64,000 nucleotides of DNA from a bacterium (GTDB lineage: Bacteria; Planctomycetota; UBA1135; UBA2386). The stretch is taken from positions 1-64,000 of the forward strand of contig JAUILN010000014.1 of the NCBI GenBank assembly GCA_030432695.1, written 5' to 3'. The translations under genes and the position numbers were made by a program. The notes under the pieces were generated by a model. It saw only the letters and a list, made by a program, of their open reading frames with translations, ran no database searches and had not been told where the DNA came from. Positions 16,365 to 24,890 of this stretch are shown one piece after another; the stretch's first letter is position 1, and every line of letters starts with the position of its first letter.

Positions 16365-18821
16365 TCAGTGGATCGTCTCGGCCAGCACGTTGGTCAGGCG
16401 ACCACCGCCCGCATTGTCGACCAGGATGCCTTGCACCCAGAAGGTCTGGCCGATCAGGGCGGCGAGGGCCGGGATCGGCGTGGTGAGGCGGGCCGCGGAG
16501 CCGTCGCCGGGCACCGCGAGCGAGCCGAGCGGGTAGGCCAACGGCAGGTCGACGCCGAGGAAGCCGAGCCCCGGCACCTCCTGGAAGGCCTGGCGCGGGC
16601 TCAGCACCAGCGCGGCCATCCGCGCGCCGGCGGCCGAGTAGCAGTCGAGCGGGTAGTCGGCGCCGACCTGCGGGAGCAGTGGCGCGTGGATCTGCGCGGC
16701 GAGGTTGGTCTCGATGCGGTCGAAGCCGGCGAGGTCGACGTCGCCGTCGCGGTCGGTGTCGGCCGCGTCGAACACGCCGAAGTTGCTTGGCGAGGCGATG
16801 TGCACGGTCATCGGCGCGAAGCGCAGCCCGCCGTCGTTGCGCAGGAACTTCTGGCCGTCGTTGTTCCGGCCGTAGAGATCCAGGTCGCCGTCGCCGTCGA
16901 GGTCCGCTGCGAACGAGCGGGTGGTCTGGTCGAGTGCGACCGGCAGGTGGCCGAGGGTCACGTCGACCAGCACGCCGCCCTGGTTCTCGAGCAGCAGGTC
17001 CTGGCCGCCGGCCGAACCGAAGCCGCTGCGCGCCACGTACGCGTCGAGGTCGCCGTCGCCGTCGAGGTCGCCGAGTTCGGCGTCCATCACCACCGAGCCG
17101 AGCGGCGGTGCGAGACCCGGAGCGGGGCTGAACCGGGCGGTGCCGTCGTTGCGGAACACGCCCGCCGAGGTGAACAGGTCGGCCGCGCCGTCGCCGTCGA
17201 TGTCGCCCACGCCCAGCAGCGCGAACTGCGTCGGCAGACCGTCCACCGAGCCGCCGGCCGTGAACGTGCCGTCGGCCTGCTGCAGCAGGATGCGCACCAC
17301 CGGTGCGGTGCTCCTCCGCATCACCAGGTCCTTCTTGCCGTCGCCATCCAGGTCGGCGGCGAACGGCGCCCAGGTCCGGTCGGGGTCCTGCGGCAGGGCC
17401 TGGGTGGTGAACTCCTGGAGCGTGCCGCGGCGGTTCAGGAACAGGCGATCCTGCAGGTCGGCGCCGAAGCCGAAGCACAGGTAGGCGTCGGCCGCGCCGT
17501 CGCCGTTGAGGTCTTCGAAGACCACGCCGCGGACCTCGTCGGTGATCGCGGGGAAGCGCTCGTCGACGGTGAAGCTGCCGCCGACGTTGCGCAGCAGGAC
17601 CGCGTTGGAGGTGCTGCCCCAGGCCAGCAGCTCGGGGTAGCCGTCGCGGTTCACGTCGGCGAAGTGGGCGTCGCGGGTGAACAGGCGGTTGGTGGGAAGG
17701 CCGCGGGTCACGGCCTCGGTGAAGGTGCCGCGGTCGAGGTTCAACAAGAGGTGCGGGCGGAGCAGGCTGCTGCCCAAGAGATCGGTGTCGAGGTCGCCGT
17801 CGAGGTCGGCGGCGAAGGCGAGCTGGACCTCCTGCGTGGCGTCGGGGAGGTCGCTGTGGCCGCTCGCCGGGAACGCGCCCGAGCCGTCGTTGCGGGCCAG
17901 CATGGCCGAGCGATACGCGAAGCGCACCACGTCGACCGCGCCGTCGCCGTCGAAGTCACCCAGCGTGAAGCTCTCGCCGAAGCGGATCGTCGGCAGGCCG
18001 CGGGCACCGGCGTCGGTGAACCGGCCGGTGCCGTCGTTGACCAGCACGGTGAGGCGGTCGTCGGAGCCCTGGCCGAAGGCGTCGTGCGCGACGATGTCGA
18101 GGTCGCCGTCGCGGTCGAGGTCGGCGAGACGCATCGCGTCGGTGCTGTTCAGCGGGAAGGAGTTCGACTGCGTGAAACGGCCGCTGCCGTCGTTGAGGAA
18201 CAGGAACGCGCCGCCGGTGATCAACTGGTTGCCGACCAGCACGTCGGTGTCGCCGTCGCCGTCCACGTCGCCGAGTTCGACGTCGCGCGTGCTCATCGCG
18301 ACCGGCAGGCCGCGCGGGCCGACGTCGGTGAAGCGGCCCGCACCGTCGTTGAGGAACACCGCGACGCGCTGCTGTTCGCGCACCACCAGGTCGAGGTCGC
18401 CGTCGCCGTCGAGGTCGGCGGCGCGCGGGGTCTGCGGCGAGCCGCTGATCGCGCTGCCGGCCAGGCTGAACGTGCCTCCGTCGTTGCGCAGGAAGGCGAG
18501 GCTGCGCGATCCGTTGGGCGCCACGAGGTCAGCGTCGCCGTCGCCGTCGAAGTCGCCGACGGCGGGGGAGCTGGCGATCTGGACGCCGGTCGGGAAGATC
18601 CCGGCGGCAGCGTCCCGGAAGCGAGCCTTGCCGTCGTTGACCAGGAAGCGGGTCGACGAGGCACCGCCGGCGACCAGGTCGAGATCGCCGTCGCCGTCGT
18701 GATCGATCAGCGCGGCCGAGGGGAACGCGGGCAGGTCGGCGGGGAGGTGCGTACGGTCCAGCGCGGACCAGGTCTGGGGACCTTGCGGCAGCGCCGCCAG
18801 GAACAGGGTGGGAATCAGCAT
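16365..18821 (-). CDS. Secreted FG-GAP/VCBS repeat protein
   Basis: 818 residues; ATG 18821 begins a short signal peptide (MLIPTLFLAALPQG). At least thirteen calcium-loop repeats of the DxDGDGDxDL type (for example DHDGDGDLDLVAGG, DLDGDGKKDLVMR, DTDRDGDVDLAGFD) alternate with FLRNDGGTF-like strands, giving one or two beta-propellers of integrin-alpha/FG-GAP type. The repeat codons make the DNA internally repetitive (GTCGCCGTCG runs). The last hundred residues depart from the repeat and resemble the C-terminal module of other secreted proteins here (IPALAALIGQTFWVQ). Likely a cell-surface adhesion or matrix protein. Confidence 0.9.
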   Translation of the reverse strand: MLIPTLFLAALPQGPQTWSALDRTHLPADLPAFPSAALIDHDGDGDLDLVAGGASSTRFLVNDGKARFRDAAAGIFPTGVQIASSPAVGDFDGDGDADLVAPNGSRSLAFLRNDGGTFSLAGSAISGSPQTPRAADLDGDGDLDLVVREQQRVAVFLNDGAGRFTDVGPRGLPVAMSTRDVELGDVDGDGDTDVLVGNQLITGGAFLFLNDGSGRFTQSNSFPLNSTDAMRLADLDRDGDLDIVAHDAFGQGSDDRLTVLVNDGTGRFTDAGARGLPTIRFGESFTLGDFDGDGAVDVVRFAYRSAMLARNDGSGAFPASGHSDLPDATQEVQLAFAADLDGDLDTDLLGSSLLRPHLLLNLDRGTFTEAVTRGLPTNRLFTRDAHFADVNRDGYPELLAWGSTSNAVLLRNVGGSFTVDERFPAITDEVRGVVFEDLNGDGAADAYLCFGFGADLQDRLFLNRRGTLQEFTTQALPQDPDRTWAPFAADLDGDGKKDLVMRRSTAPVVRILLQQADGTFTAGGSVDGLPTQFALLGVGDIDGDGAADLFTSAGVFRNDGTARFSPAPGLAPPLGSVVMDAELGDLDGDGDLDAYVARSGFGSAGGQDLLLENQGGVLVDVTLGHLPVALDQTTRSFAADLDGDGDLDLYGRNNDGQKFLRNDGGLRFAPMTVHIASPSNFGVFDAADTDRDGDVDLAGFDRIETNLAAQIHAPLLPQVGADYPLDCYSAAGARMAALVLSPRQAFQEVPGLGFLGVDLPLAYPLGSLAVPGDGSAARLTTPIPALAALIGQTFWVQGILVDNAGGGRLTNVLAETIH

Positions 18822-19086
18822 CGTTCTGGATGGGTGGATGGGAGGAACGCCGTGGGCGACCGGCGGGGGCCTGTCTGGACGGAGGGTGGTCGGGCCCGGA
18901 TGCGTCGCGAAATCTCCTGGGAGCATGGATCTCGGAGTGCCACCCGTGAAGACCTCGCGGAGCGCGGCAGAGTCACCGGGTGCGGTGACGGGGTGCCGCG
19001 TAGGGGGTACAAAGCTGCCGCCCCCTCTCCGACGCGACCTCGGCGACCACCCCCGCCCGGGTCGTCCGCCTTCCGGTCCGCTTCGT

Positions 19087-20103
19087 ATGCCTTCACGTCT
19101 GCTCCTGGCCGCGGTCGTCGCCGCGCTCCCGTGTCCTTCCGTCTCCGCGCAGGACCTCGAAGCCAATCGCCACCACCCCGAGAGCTACGAGGAGGCACTC
19201 GAGATCCACGGCGAATGGACCCAGCGGCCGTCGCTCTGGAAGCGCAACCTCGCGCGCTGGGACCTCGCGCGGACCGGCGATCCCAGGGCGATCCCGGTGC
19301 TGATGCGCGACTACGACCGTCCCGAGGATCCGAAGGACGAGGTCCGCTTCCTGATCGCCCAGAACGTGATGGACGCCTTCAAGGGCAAGGCGGATCGGGA
19401 ACTGCTCGCGAAGTGGCGAAAGAAGCACGACGACGAGACCGACGCGTGGCTGTGGTTCCAGACCATCCGCTACACCGCGGAGGAGCAGTTCGACGAGATC
19501 CGGGACTACGTGCTGGGCCGCGGGGACGTCTACCTGAAGGCGGCGATGCTCGAGGCCTTGGCCGATCGGGTCGAGAACGTCGACGCGCCAGACGGCCTCG
19601 ACCAGCTCTGTCTGACGATCCTCGCCGATCTGCCGCGCAAGGATCACGAGCGGGCGGTCCTCACCGAGTGCGTGGCCAGCATTCTCTACTCGATGCGCGC
19701 CAAGGTGCGGCGTGACCCGTGGCAGGAGGTCGCGCTGGGTCTGATCGGCCAGTTCGACGACGAAGACGCGCCGCACCGCACCAAGGTGGTGATCTCGCGT
19801 TACCTCGCGAAGATCTTCGACACCACCAACCTGGGGCTCAGCTCGCACTGGTGGCGCAACGAGCTGGAGCGCAAGCCCAACCGCGCGGCGACCGCCGGCA
19901 CGACGACCACTGTGCCGTTCTTCTCGATCCGCGCGACCGGCTACCGATTCGTCTACGTGATCGACGCGTCGGACTCGATGCTCAAGCGGGTCACCGACCG
20001 CGAGAAGAAGGACCTGGGGCCGACGACCGGTAAGGCGGCGCAGCCGGAGGAGGGCGAGAAGGGCTTCATCCCGGACGCCGACGACATGACTGGAGCCGGG
20101 TGA
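19087..20103 (+). CDS. HEAT-like/VWA secreted protein, N-terminal part (frameshifted)
   Basis: 338 residues to an early TGA. It begins with a signal peptide (MPSRLLLAAVVAALPCPSVSA), then helical HEAT-like repeats (about 50-265) and the first part of a VWA domain (YRFVYVIDASDSMLK, MIDAS D293, S295, S297). The frame then leaves the family pattern at about 20086. The next frame from 20088 reads DWSRVITRFDAAREYL, which fits what should follow in this VWA family. A single missing base near 20083-20088 restores one 554-codon gene with the downstream part. No slippery heptamer is visible, so a sequencing error or true mutation is more likely than programmed frameshifting. Confidence 0.85.
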   Translation: MPSRLLLAAVVAALPCPSVSAQDLEANRHHPESYEEALEIHGEWTQRPSLWKRNLARWDLARTGDPRAIPVLMRDYDRPEDPKDEVRFLIAQNVMDAFKGKADRELLAKWRKKHDDETDAWLWFQTIRYTAEEQFDEIRDYVLGRGDVYLKAAMLEALADRVENVDAPDGLDQLCLTILADLPRKDHERAVLTECVASILYSMRAKVRRDPWQEVALGLIGQFDDEDAPHRTKVVISRYLAKIFDTTNLGLSSHWWRNELERKPNRAATAGTTTTVPFFSIRATGYRFVYVIDASDSMLKRVTDREKKDLGPTTGKAAQPEEGEKGFIPDADDMTGAG

Positions 20104-20750
20104 TCACCCGCTTCGACGCGGCGCGCGAATACCTACGGCTCTCGCTCGGCGGCCTCACCGAGGACCACGAGTTCGCGGTGGTGCTGTTCGGCGACCAGGC
20201 GGTGCCGCTCGAAGCCACGCCGAAGCTGGTCCGGGCAACCAAGGCCAAGGTGCGGGCGGCGCTGGCGGAGCTGAACAAGATCGAGGCGGGCGCGCCGCGA
20301 CAGAATCGGCCCGACGGTGTGCTGCTCGGCGGGACCAACCTCCACGCCGGGATCGCCGCGGCCTACCGGATCACCGGCAAGGGTCGGACGAAGGACTCCG
20401 AGTTCGTCGACGACGGCTCGTTCCTGCAGGGCGCCGACACGCTGTTCGTCCTGTCGGACGGCGCGCCGGGGACCGACAACTTCGTGCAGAAGGATCGGCG
20501 CGACCCTGGGGACCAGGCCGGTGACCAGGAGTCGGGGACGCTGACCGAGGGCACCCCGGAGCTGTGGTTCCAGGGGCCCTACTCCTACTTCCACTATCCC
20601 TGGCTGATGGCCGACATCGAGCGGATGAACCTGTTCCGCAAGTGCGAGATCCACTGCGTGGGGATCGGCGAGGCCAACCACCAGATGCTGCGGGAGCTGG
20701 CGGAGCTGGGCATGGGGGCGGCGGTGCGGGTCGAAGGCGAAGGGCGTTGA
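20100..20750 (+). CDS. HEAT-like/VWA secreted protein, C-terminal part (frameshifted)
   Basis: 216 residues from a nominal GTG that overlaps the previous stop. It has no signal peptide and continues the VWA fold begun upstream: TRFDAAREYLRLSLGG helix, EFAVVLFGD strand, GGTNLHAG (the MIDAS Thr) and LFVLSDGAPG (the last acidic loop). On its own it would lack the first MIDAS motif and export signal, so it is best read as the second half of the gene starting at 19087. The acidic/charged insertion after the SDGAP loop (DRRDPGDQAGDQESG) is longer than usual. Confidence 0.85.
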   Translation: MITRFDAAREYLRLSLGGLTEDHEFAVVLFGDQAVPLEATPKLVRATKAKVRAALAELNKIEAGAPRQNRPDGVLLGGTNLHAGIAAAYRITGKGRTKDSEFVDDGSFLQGADTLFVLSDGAPGTDNFVQKDRRDPGDQAGDQESGTLTEGTPELWFQGPYSYFHYPWLMADIERMNLFRKCEIHCVGIGEANHQMLRELAELGMGAAVRVEGEGR

Positions 20751-20906
20751 CGGTCGGGCGGCCGGACTCCGGCGGTGTCCCGTCCCGGCGGCGGGCGGGC
20801 AATCGGCCCGGCGATGCGGCTCGGTCGCGACAACCACCCGCTGCGCGACGGCGGCCTACAATTCCCCGGGCCGCGCAGCGCCCCCGACCCCTCCCCGCCG
20901 ACGCGC

Positions 20907-23492
20907 ATGTCTCTCCCGCCCCTCGACACCGGGCGTTCCGGCTCCCGGACCGTCTTCGCGGTGCTGCTCGCCGCTCTGCCACTGATGGCCCAGGCCCCGT
21001 TCGGGGACCCGCGGCCGCGGTTGCCCGGCGGCCTGGGTGAAGGACTGCTGGGCGCTGCGATCGACGTCGACCGCGACCGCGACGTCGACCTGATCCGGGT
21101 GGAGGACGGCCGCGTACGGGTCCTCCTCCAGGCCGCGGACGGAACCTTCGCCGAGTCCGACCGGCAGCCGGTCCTCGACCTCGGCGCGTTCGGTGCGCCG
21201 CGTGCCCTGGTGCCGCTCGACGTCGACGGCGACGGTGCGCCGGAGCTGGTGGTCGGCACCGCGGTGGGCCCCGACCTGCTGCTGCGCAACGACGGCACCG
21301 GCGTGTTCGCCCCGACCACGCCGTTCCCCGCCACGACCATGGCTTCGACCGCCCAGATCGCGGTCGCCGACTTCGATCGCGATGGGGTGCCCGACGTGCT
21401 CGGAACCTCGACCGTCGGTCCGGCGCGGCTGTACTTCGGGATGCCGGGCGGGGGTGGCTTCGTCGACACCTCCGCGCTGCTACCGGCCGCGACCCAGGTG
21501 CCGCGCGAGGCGGTCGCGGTGCTGGACGTCGAGGGGGATGGCGACGTCGACGTGGTGTTGGGCGCGACCCGCACCGCACCCGGTCTGCTGCTGCTCAACG
21601 ACGGACGTGGCTCGTTCCTGCAGGGTGCGACGCGTCTGCCGGGTTCGCTGGCGCCCGTCTCCCAGTTGCTCGTCGGCCGCCTCGGCGGTGGACCGGACCC
21701 CGACTTGCTCGCCGTCTCGCCGGCGTCCAACCTGGTCGAAGTGCTCGTCAACAACGGTGCGGGGAGCTTCGTCGCTCAGTCCACCGGTCCGCTGACTCCG
21801 TCGCCGGCGCTCGACGTGCATCTCGCCGACCTCGATCAGGATCGTTTCGACGACCTGCTGCTGCTTGCCGCGAGCGGCGCGGTGCTGTTCGCGCCGAACA
21901 CCGGCACCGGCCAGTTCGGACCGTCACAGTCCTTGCTCGATGCCGACGACCGGAGTGCGTTGGTGGTCACCGACCTCGAGCCCGATGGCGATCCCGATCT
22001 GTGGGCGCTCGGGTTCACCGGGGAGGATCGGCTGCTGCTGGGGCGTCCGACCTCGCTGCGCTTCGTCGACTCCGAGGATCGCTCGTTCCCCCTCGGGAGT
22101 CTCGGTCAGCGCACGCGCTGCGTCGCGGTCGACGTGACCGGAGAAGGGGATCCCGACCTGGTCCACCTGCAGCGCGACGGCTCGATGGCGCTCGCGGTCA
22201 ACGACGGCGGGGGCCGGTTTCGCGAGGGGGCGAACGGCTTGCCCCGTGTACCGGGAACCGCGTTCGTCGACCTCGCCGTCGGGCGCATCGTCAACGTGGC
22301 CGCGCCTCGCCCGGCACGCGACCTGTTCGCACTCGGCGTCCCCGATCCGCTGAACTCCCACGGCCTGCGGGTGCTGCGCTGGAGCAACCGCAGCTACGTC
22401 GACGCGACGGCGAACGTGCTGCCGCCACTCGCGGGTCTGGTCCCGACCTCGCTGCGGGTGACCCATCTCGATCCACTCGCCGCCGATCGGGCGCCGAGCG
22501 ACGTGTTGGTCGGTGCTGCGGATGGCAGCGTGACCTGGCTCAGGAGCAATGGCAGTGCGTTCACGGTGGTTCCCGGCGCGGTGCAGACTGCGGCACGTGG
22601 CGCCGCCCTCGGTGTGGTCGTCGGCGATTGGAACGGCGACGGCTTCGACGACCTCGCGGTCCTCCACTCGGGGAGCGCGCCGGAGCTGCACCTCTCGAGC
22701 CTCGCGAGCGGCACGATGGCGTTCCGGCCGCTGCCTCAGGCCGCGGTGGGAGTGCCGCCGGCCAGCGACGGCGTGTCGGTCGATCTCGACGGTGACGGCC
22801 TGGACGACCTGGTGTTGGTGACCCCCTCGAGCGCGTCGGGCCTGACCTTCCTGCAGTCGCGGGGCGCGCAGACCATGGTCGACGTCACCCCGGTCTGGCT
22901 GGCGCAGGTCGGGGCGATCTTCGGTCCGCGGAGCGTGACGATGGTTGACCTCGGCCGGACCGGCCGCAGCCTCGCCGTCGGCTGCGAGGCCGGCGAAGTG
23001 CGCTGCTTGGTGCTCGGCAATGCGCGCGCGTTCGACCTCGGGTCGACTCCGCTGCACGGTACCGCTGCCGTGGAGACGCTGGACGCGGCGGATCTCGACC
23101 TCGACGGCGACGACGACCTGGTCTGCGGTCGCGAGCAACGACGGCCCGCGGTGCTGCTCGGTCGATCCCTGCACCTCGGCCAGCTCGGCATGGGGCAGGG
23201 CGGCCGACCGTTGGGCCTGGACGTCGTAGGTCCGCCAGGCACCAGCGGCTTCCTCCTGATGAGCCCGTTCACCACCCGGCAGCTGCTGCCCGGTGTCGGG
23301 CTGGTGCGCCTGCTGTCCCCGGCGACGATCGCCGGCGTGCTGATGCCGGCGTCGGGCCGCGCGCGCCTCGACATCCCCGTGCCCACCGCCCTCGGTACCC
23401 TCGAGCTACCGCTGCAGATGGCGTTCCTCGACTTCGCAGCGAACTCGGTGCAGCTCGGCAATCTGGTGGTCGGCGAGATCACCGACGCTTGA
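20907..23492 (+). CDS. Secreted FG-GAP repeat protein
   Basis: 861 residues. ATG 20907 gives a signal peptide after a short charged stretch (RTVFAVLLAALPLMAQA). About ten degenerate FG-GAP calcium loops are visible (DVDGDGAPELVVG, DVEGDGDVDVVLG, DWNGDGFDDLAVL, DLDGDGLDDLVLV, DLDLDGDDDLVCG), less regular than in the gene at 16365. The C-terminal hundred residues (from about PLGLDVVGPPG) lack loops and resemble the module at the ends of other secreted proteins here (IPVPTALGTLELPLQ). Likely a surface-exposed beta-propeller protein. 156 bp separates it from the split VWA gene; both face right. Confidence 0.9.
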   Translation: MSLPPLDTGRSGSRTVFAVLLAALPLMAQAPFGDPRPRLPGGLGEGLLGAAIDVDRDRDVDLIRVEDGRVRVLLQAADGTFAESDRQPVLDLGAFGAPRALVPLDVDGDGAPELVVGTAVGPDLLLRNDGTGVFAPTTPFPATTMASTAQIAVADFDRDGVPDVLGTSTVGPARLYFGMPGGGGFVDTSALLPAATQVPREAVAVLDVEGDGDVDVVLGATRTAPGLLLLNDGRGSFLQGATRLPGSLAPVSQLLVGRLGGGPDPDLLAVSPASNLVEVLVNNGAGSFVAQSTGPLTPSPALDVHLADLDQDRFDDLLLLAASGAVLFAPNTGTGQFGPSQSLLDADDRSALVVTDLEPDGDPDLWALGFTGEDRLLLGRPTSLRFVDSEDRSFPLGSLGQRTRCVAVDVTGEGDPDLVHLQRDGSMALAVNDGGGRFREGANGLPRVPGTAFVDLAVGRIVNVAAPRPARDLFALGVPDPLNSHGLRVLRWSNRSYVDATANVLPPLAGLVPTSLRVTHLDPLAADRAPSDVLVGAADGSVTWLRSNGSAFTVVPGAVQTAARGAALGVVVGDWNGDGFDDLAVLHSGSAPELHLSSLASGTMAFRPLPQAAVGVPPASDGVSVDLDGDGLDDLVLVTPSSASGLTFLQSRGAQTMVDVTPVWLAQVGAIFGPRSVTMVDLGRTGRSLAVGCEAGEVRCLVLGNARAFDLGSTPLHGTAAVETLDAADLDLDGDDDLVCGREQRRPAVLLGRSLHLGQLGMGQGGRPLGLDVVGPPGTSGFLLMSPFTTRQLLPGVGLVRLLSPATIAGVLMPASGRARLDIPVPTALGTLELPLQMAFLDFAANSVQLGNLVVGEITDA

Positions 23493-23553
23493 TCGCTGCT
23501 ACGGGTAGGCCCCGTTGGCGGTCGGCGCGCGCCTGCGGGACAATCGGCCGACC

Positions 23554-24846
23554 ATGTCCGATCCCTCCGCCGAGAATCCCACCCGTCGCGACGTCCTCGC
23601 CGCCTCCGCGGCTTTCGGTGCCGCCGCGGTGCTGACCACCTCCGGGGCGATCCGTGCCAACACTCCGCACGGATCCGACATCCTGCGCATCGGGTTGATC
23701 GGCTGCGGCGGCCGCGGCGTCGGTGCCCTGCACAACGCGCTCGACGCCGATCCGCAGACGGTGGTGACCGCGGTGGCCGACGTGTTCGCGACGCAGGCCG
23801 GAGCCGTTGCCAAGAAGTGCGAGAAGTACGGAGACCGCGTGAAGATCACCGCCGAGCGGACCTTCACCGGGCTCGATGCCTACCGGCAGCTCGTCGGATG
23901 CGACGAGGTCGACTACGTGCTCATCGCGACGCCGGGCAAGTTCCACAGCCACTTCCTGGAGGCCGCGGTCGATGCCAGGAAGCACGTGTTCTGCGAGAAG
24001 CCCGGCGCGTCGGACGTGGTCGGTCTGAAGCAGCTCCTGCGCGCCACCGAGAAGGCCAGGCAGAACGGCACCGGCCTGATGTGTGGTCTGCAGCGACGGC
24101 ACAGCCCGGAGCGGCAGCAGCTCATCGAGCGCCTGCAGCAGGGCGAGATGGGCGCGATGGTCGCGGCGAGTGCCTGGTGGAACCGCACCACCTGGCAGTT
24201 CCTGCCCCGGCAGCAGGGCGAGACCGACCTCGCGTTCCAGCTCCGGAGCTGGCGGCCGCAGGCGTGGCTATCGGCCGACAGCCCCGGCACGATCCTGATC
24301 CACCAGATCGACGTGATCAACTGGGCGTTCGACGCGGTGCCCGACTCGGTGATGTGTCTCGGCGGTCGCCTCGTGCACGACGACCCGGCGATCCACGGCA
24401 ACATGTTCGACCACTTCTCGGCGGAGTTCCTCTACCCCGGTGGCCGGATGATGAGCGCGCAGGTGAAGACCATGCCGGTCGACCAGGGCACCAAGGAGAC
24501 GGTCTACTGCGCCGAGGGCGTGGCCCACATCGACAAGGGGCTGTTGTTCAACGACGGACGGCGGGTGAAGAGCCGGCCGACCGGCAACGACATGGTGCGT
24601 GAACACGAGTGCCTGCTGCGGTCGGTGCGCGGCGGCGCGCCGGTGAACTATGGTCAGGTGCTGGCCGACGCCACGTTGACGATCCTGATGATGAACCTGA
24701 GCGCCTACTCGGGGCGTGAGGTGACCCGCAAGTTCGTGCTGGAGGAGAGCGACTGGCGGTTCGGGCCGAGCTACGACGAGCTCGACATGGACATGGAGCT
24801 GCCGATCCTGCCGGTGCCGATGCCGGGACAATTCCCGCTGGTCTGA
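23554..24846 (+). CDS. Gfo/Idh/MocA-family oxidoreductase, Tat-exported
   Basis: 430 residues. The N-terminus (TRRDVLAASAAFGAAAV) is a twin-arginine signal. A Rossmann NAD(P)-binding motif follows (IGLIGCGGRGVGA), then LIATPGKFHSHF and VFCEKPGA, where the Lys of EKP is the conserved catalytic-region Lys, and a C-terminal substrate domain (HQIDVINWAFDAVP). The family oxidises or reduces sugars and related polyols; the substrate is unknown. It ends PMPGQFP, like the second such protein here. It is 44 bp ahead of the YceI-FGE gene, with ApbE next, suggesting a three-gene operon. Confidence 0.94.
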   Translation: MSDPSAENPTRRDVLAASAAFGAAAVLTTSGAIRANTPHGSDILRIGLIGCGGRGVGALHNALDADPQTVVTAVADVFATQAGAVAKKCEKYGDRVKITAERTFTGLDAYRQLVGCDEVDYVLIATPGKFHSHFLEAAVDARKHVFCEKPGASDVVGLKQLLRATEKARQNGTGLMCGLQRRHSPERQQLIERLQQGEMGAMVAASAWWNRTTWQFLPRQQGETDLAFQLRSWRPQAWLSADSPGTILIHQIDVINWAFDAVPDSVMCLGGRLVHDDPAIHGNMFDHFSAEFLYPGGRMMSAQVKTMPVDQGTKETVYCAEGVAHIDKGLLFNDGRRVKSRPTGNDMVREHECLLRSVRGGAPVNYGQVLADATLTILMMNLSAYSGREVTRKFVLEESDWRFGPSYDELDMDMELPILPVPMPGQFPLV

Positions 24847-24890
24847 TAGGCTGCGGGGCCGCCCGGGAGCCAGGATCCCGGTCCGCAGCC

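Noticed and set aside
16368..19715. 1115-residue frame antisense to the FG-GAP gene
   Set aside because: Its VAVAVEV repeats are the mirror of the DGDGD codons on the other strand; no signal peptide or family motif.
20086..20103. Programmed frameshift or stop readthrough in the VWA gene
   Set aside because: No slippery heptamer, and simple readthrough of the TGA would stay in the wrong frame; a one-base indel explains it better.
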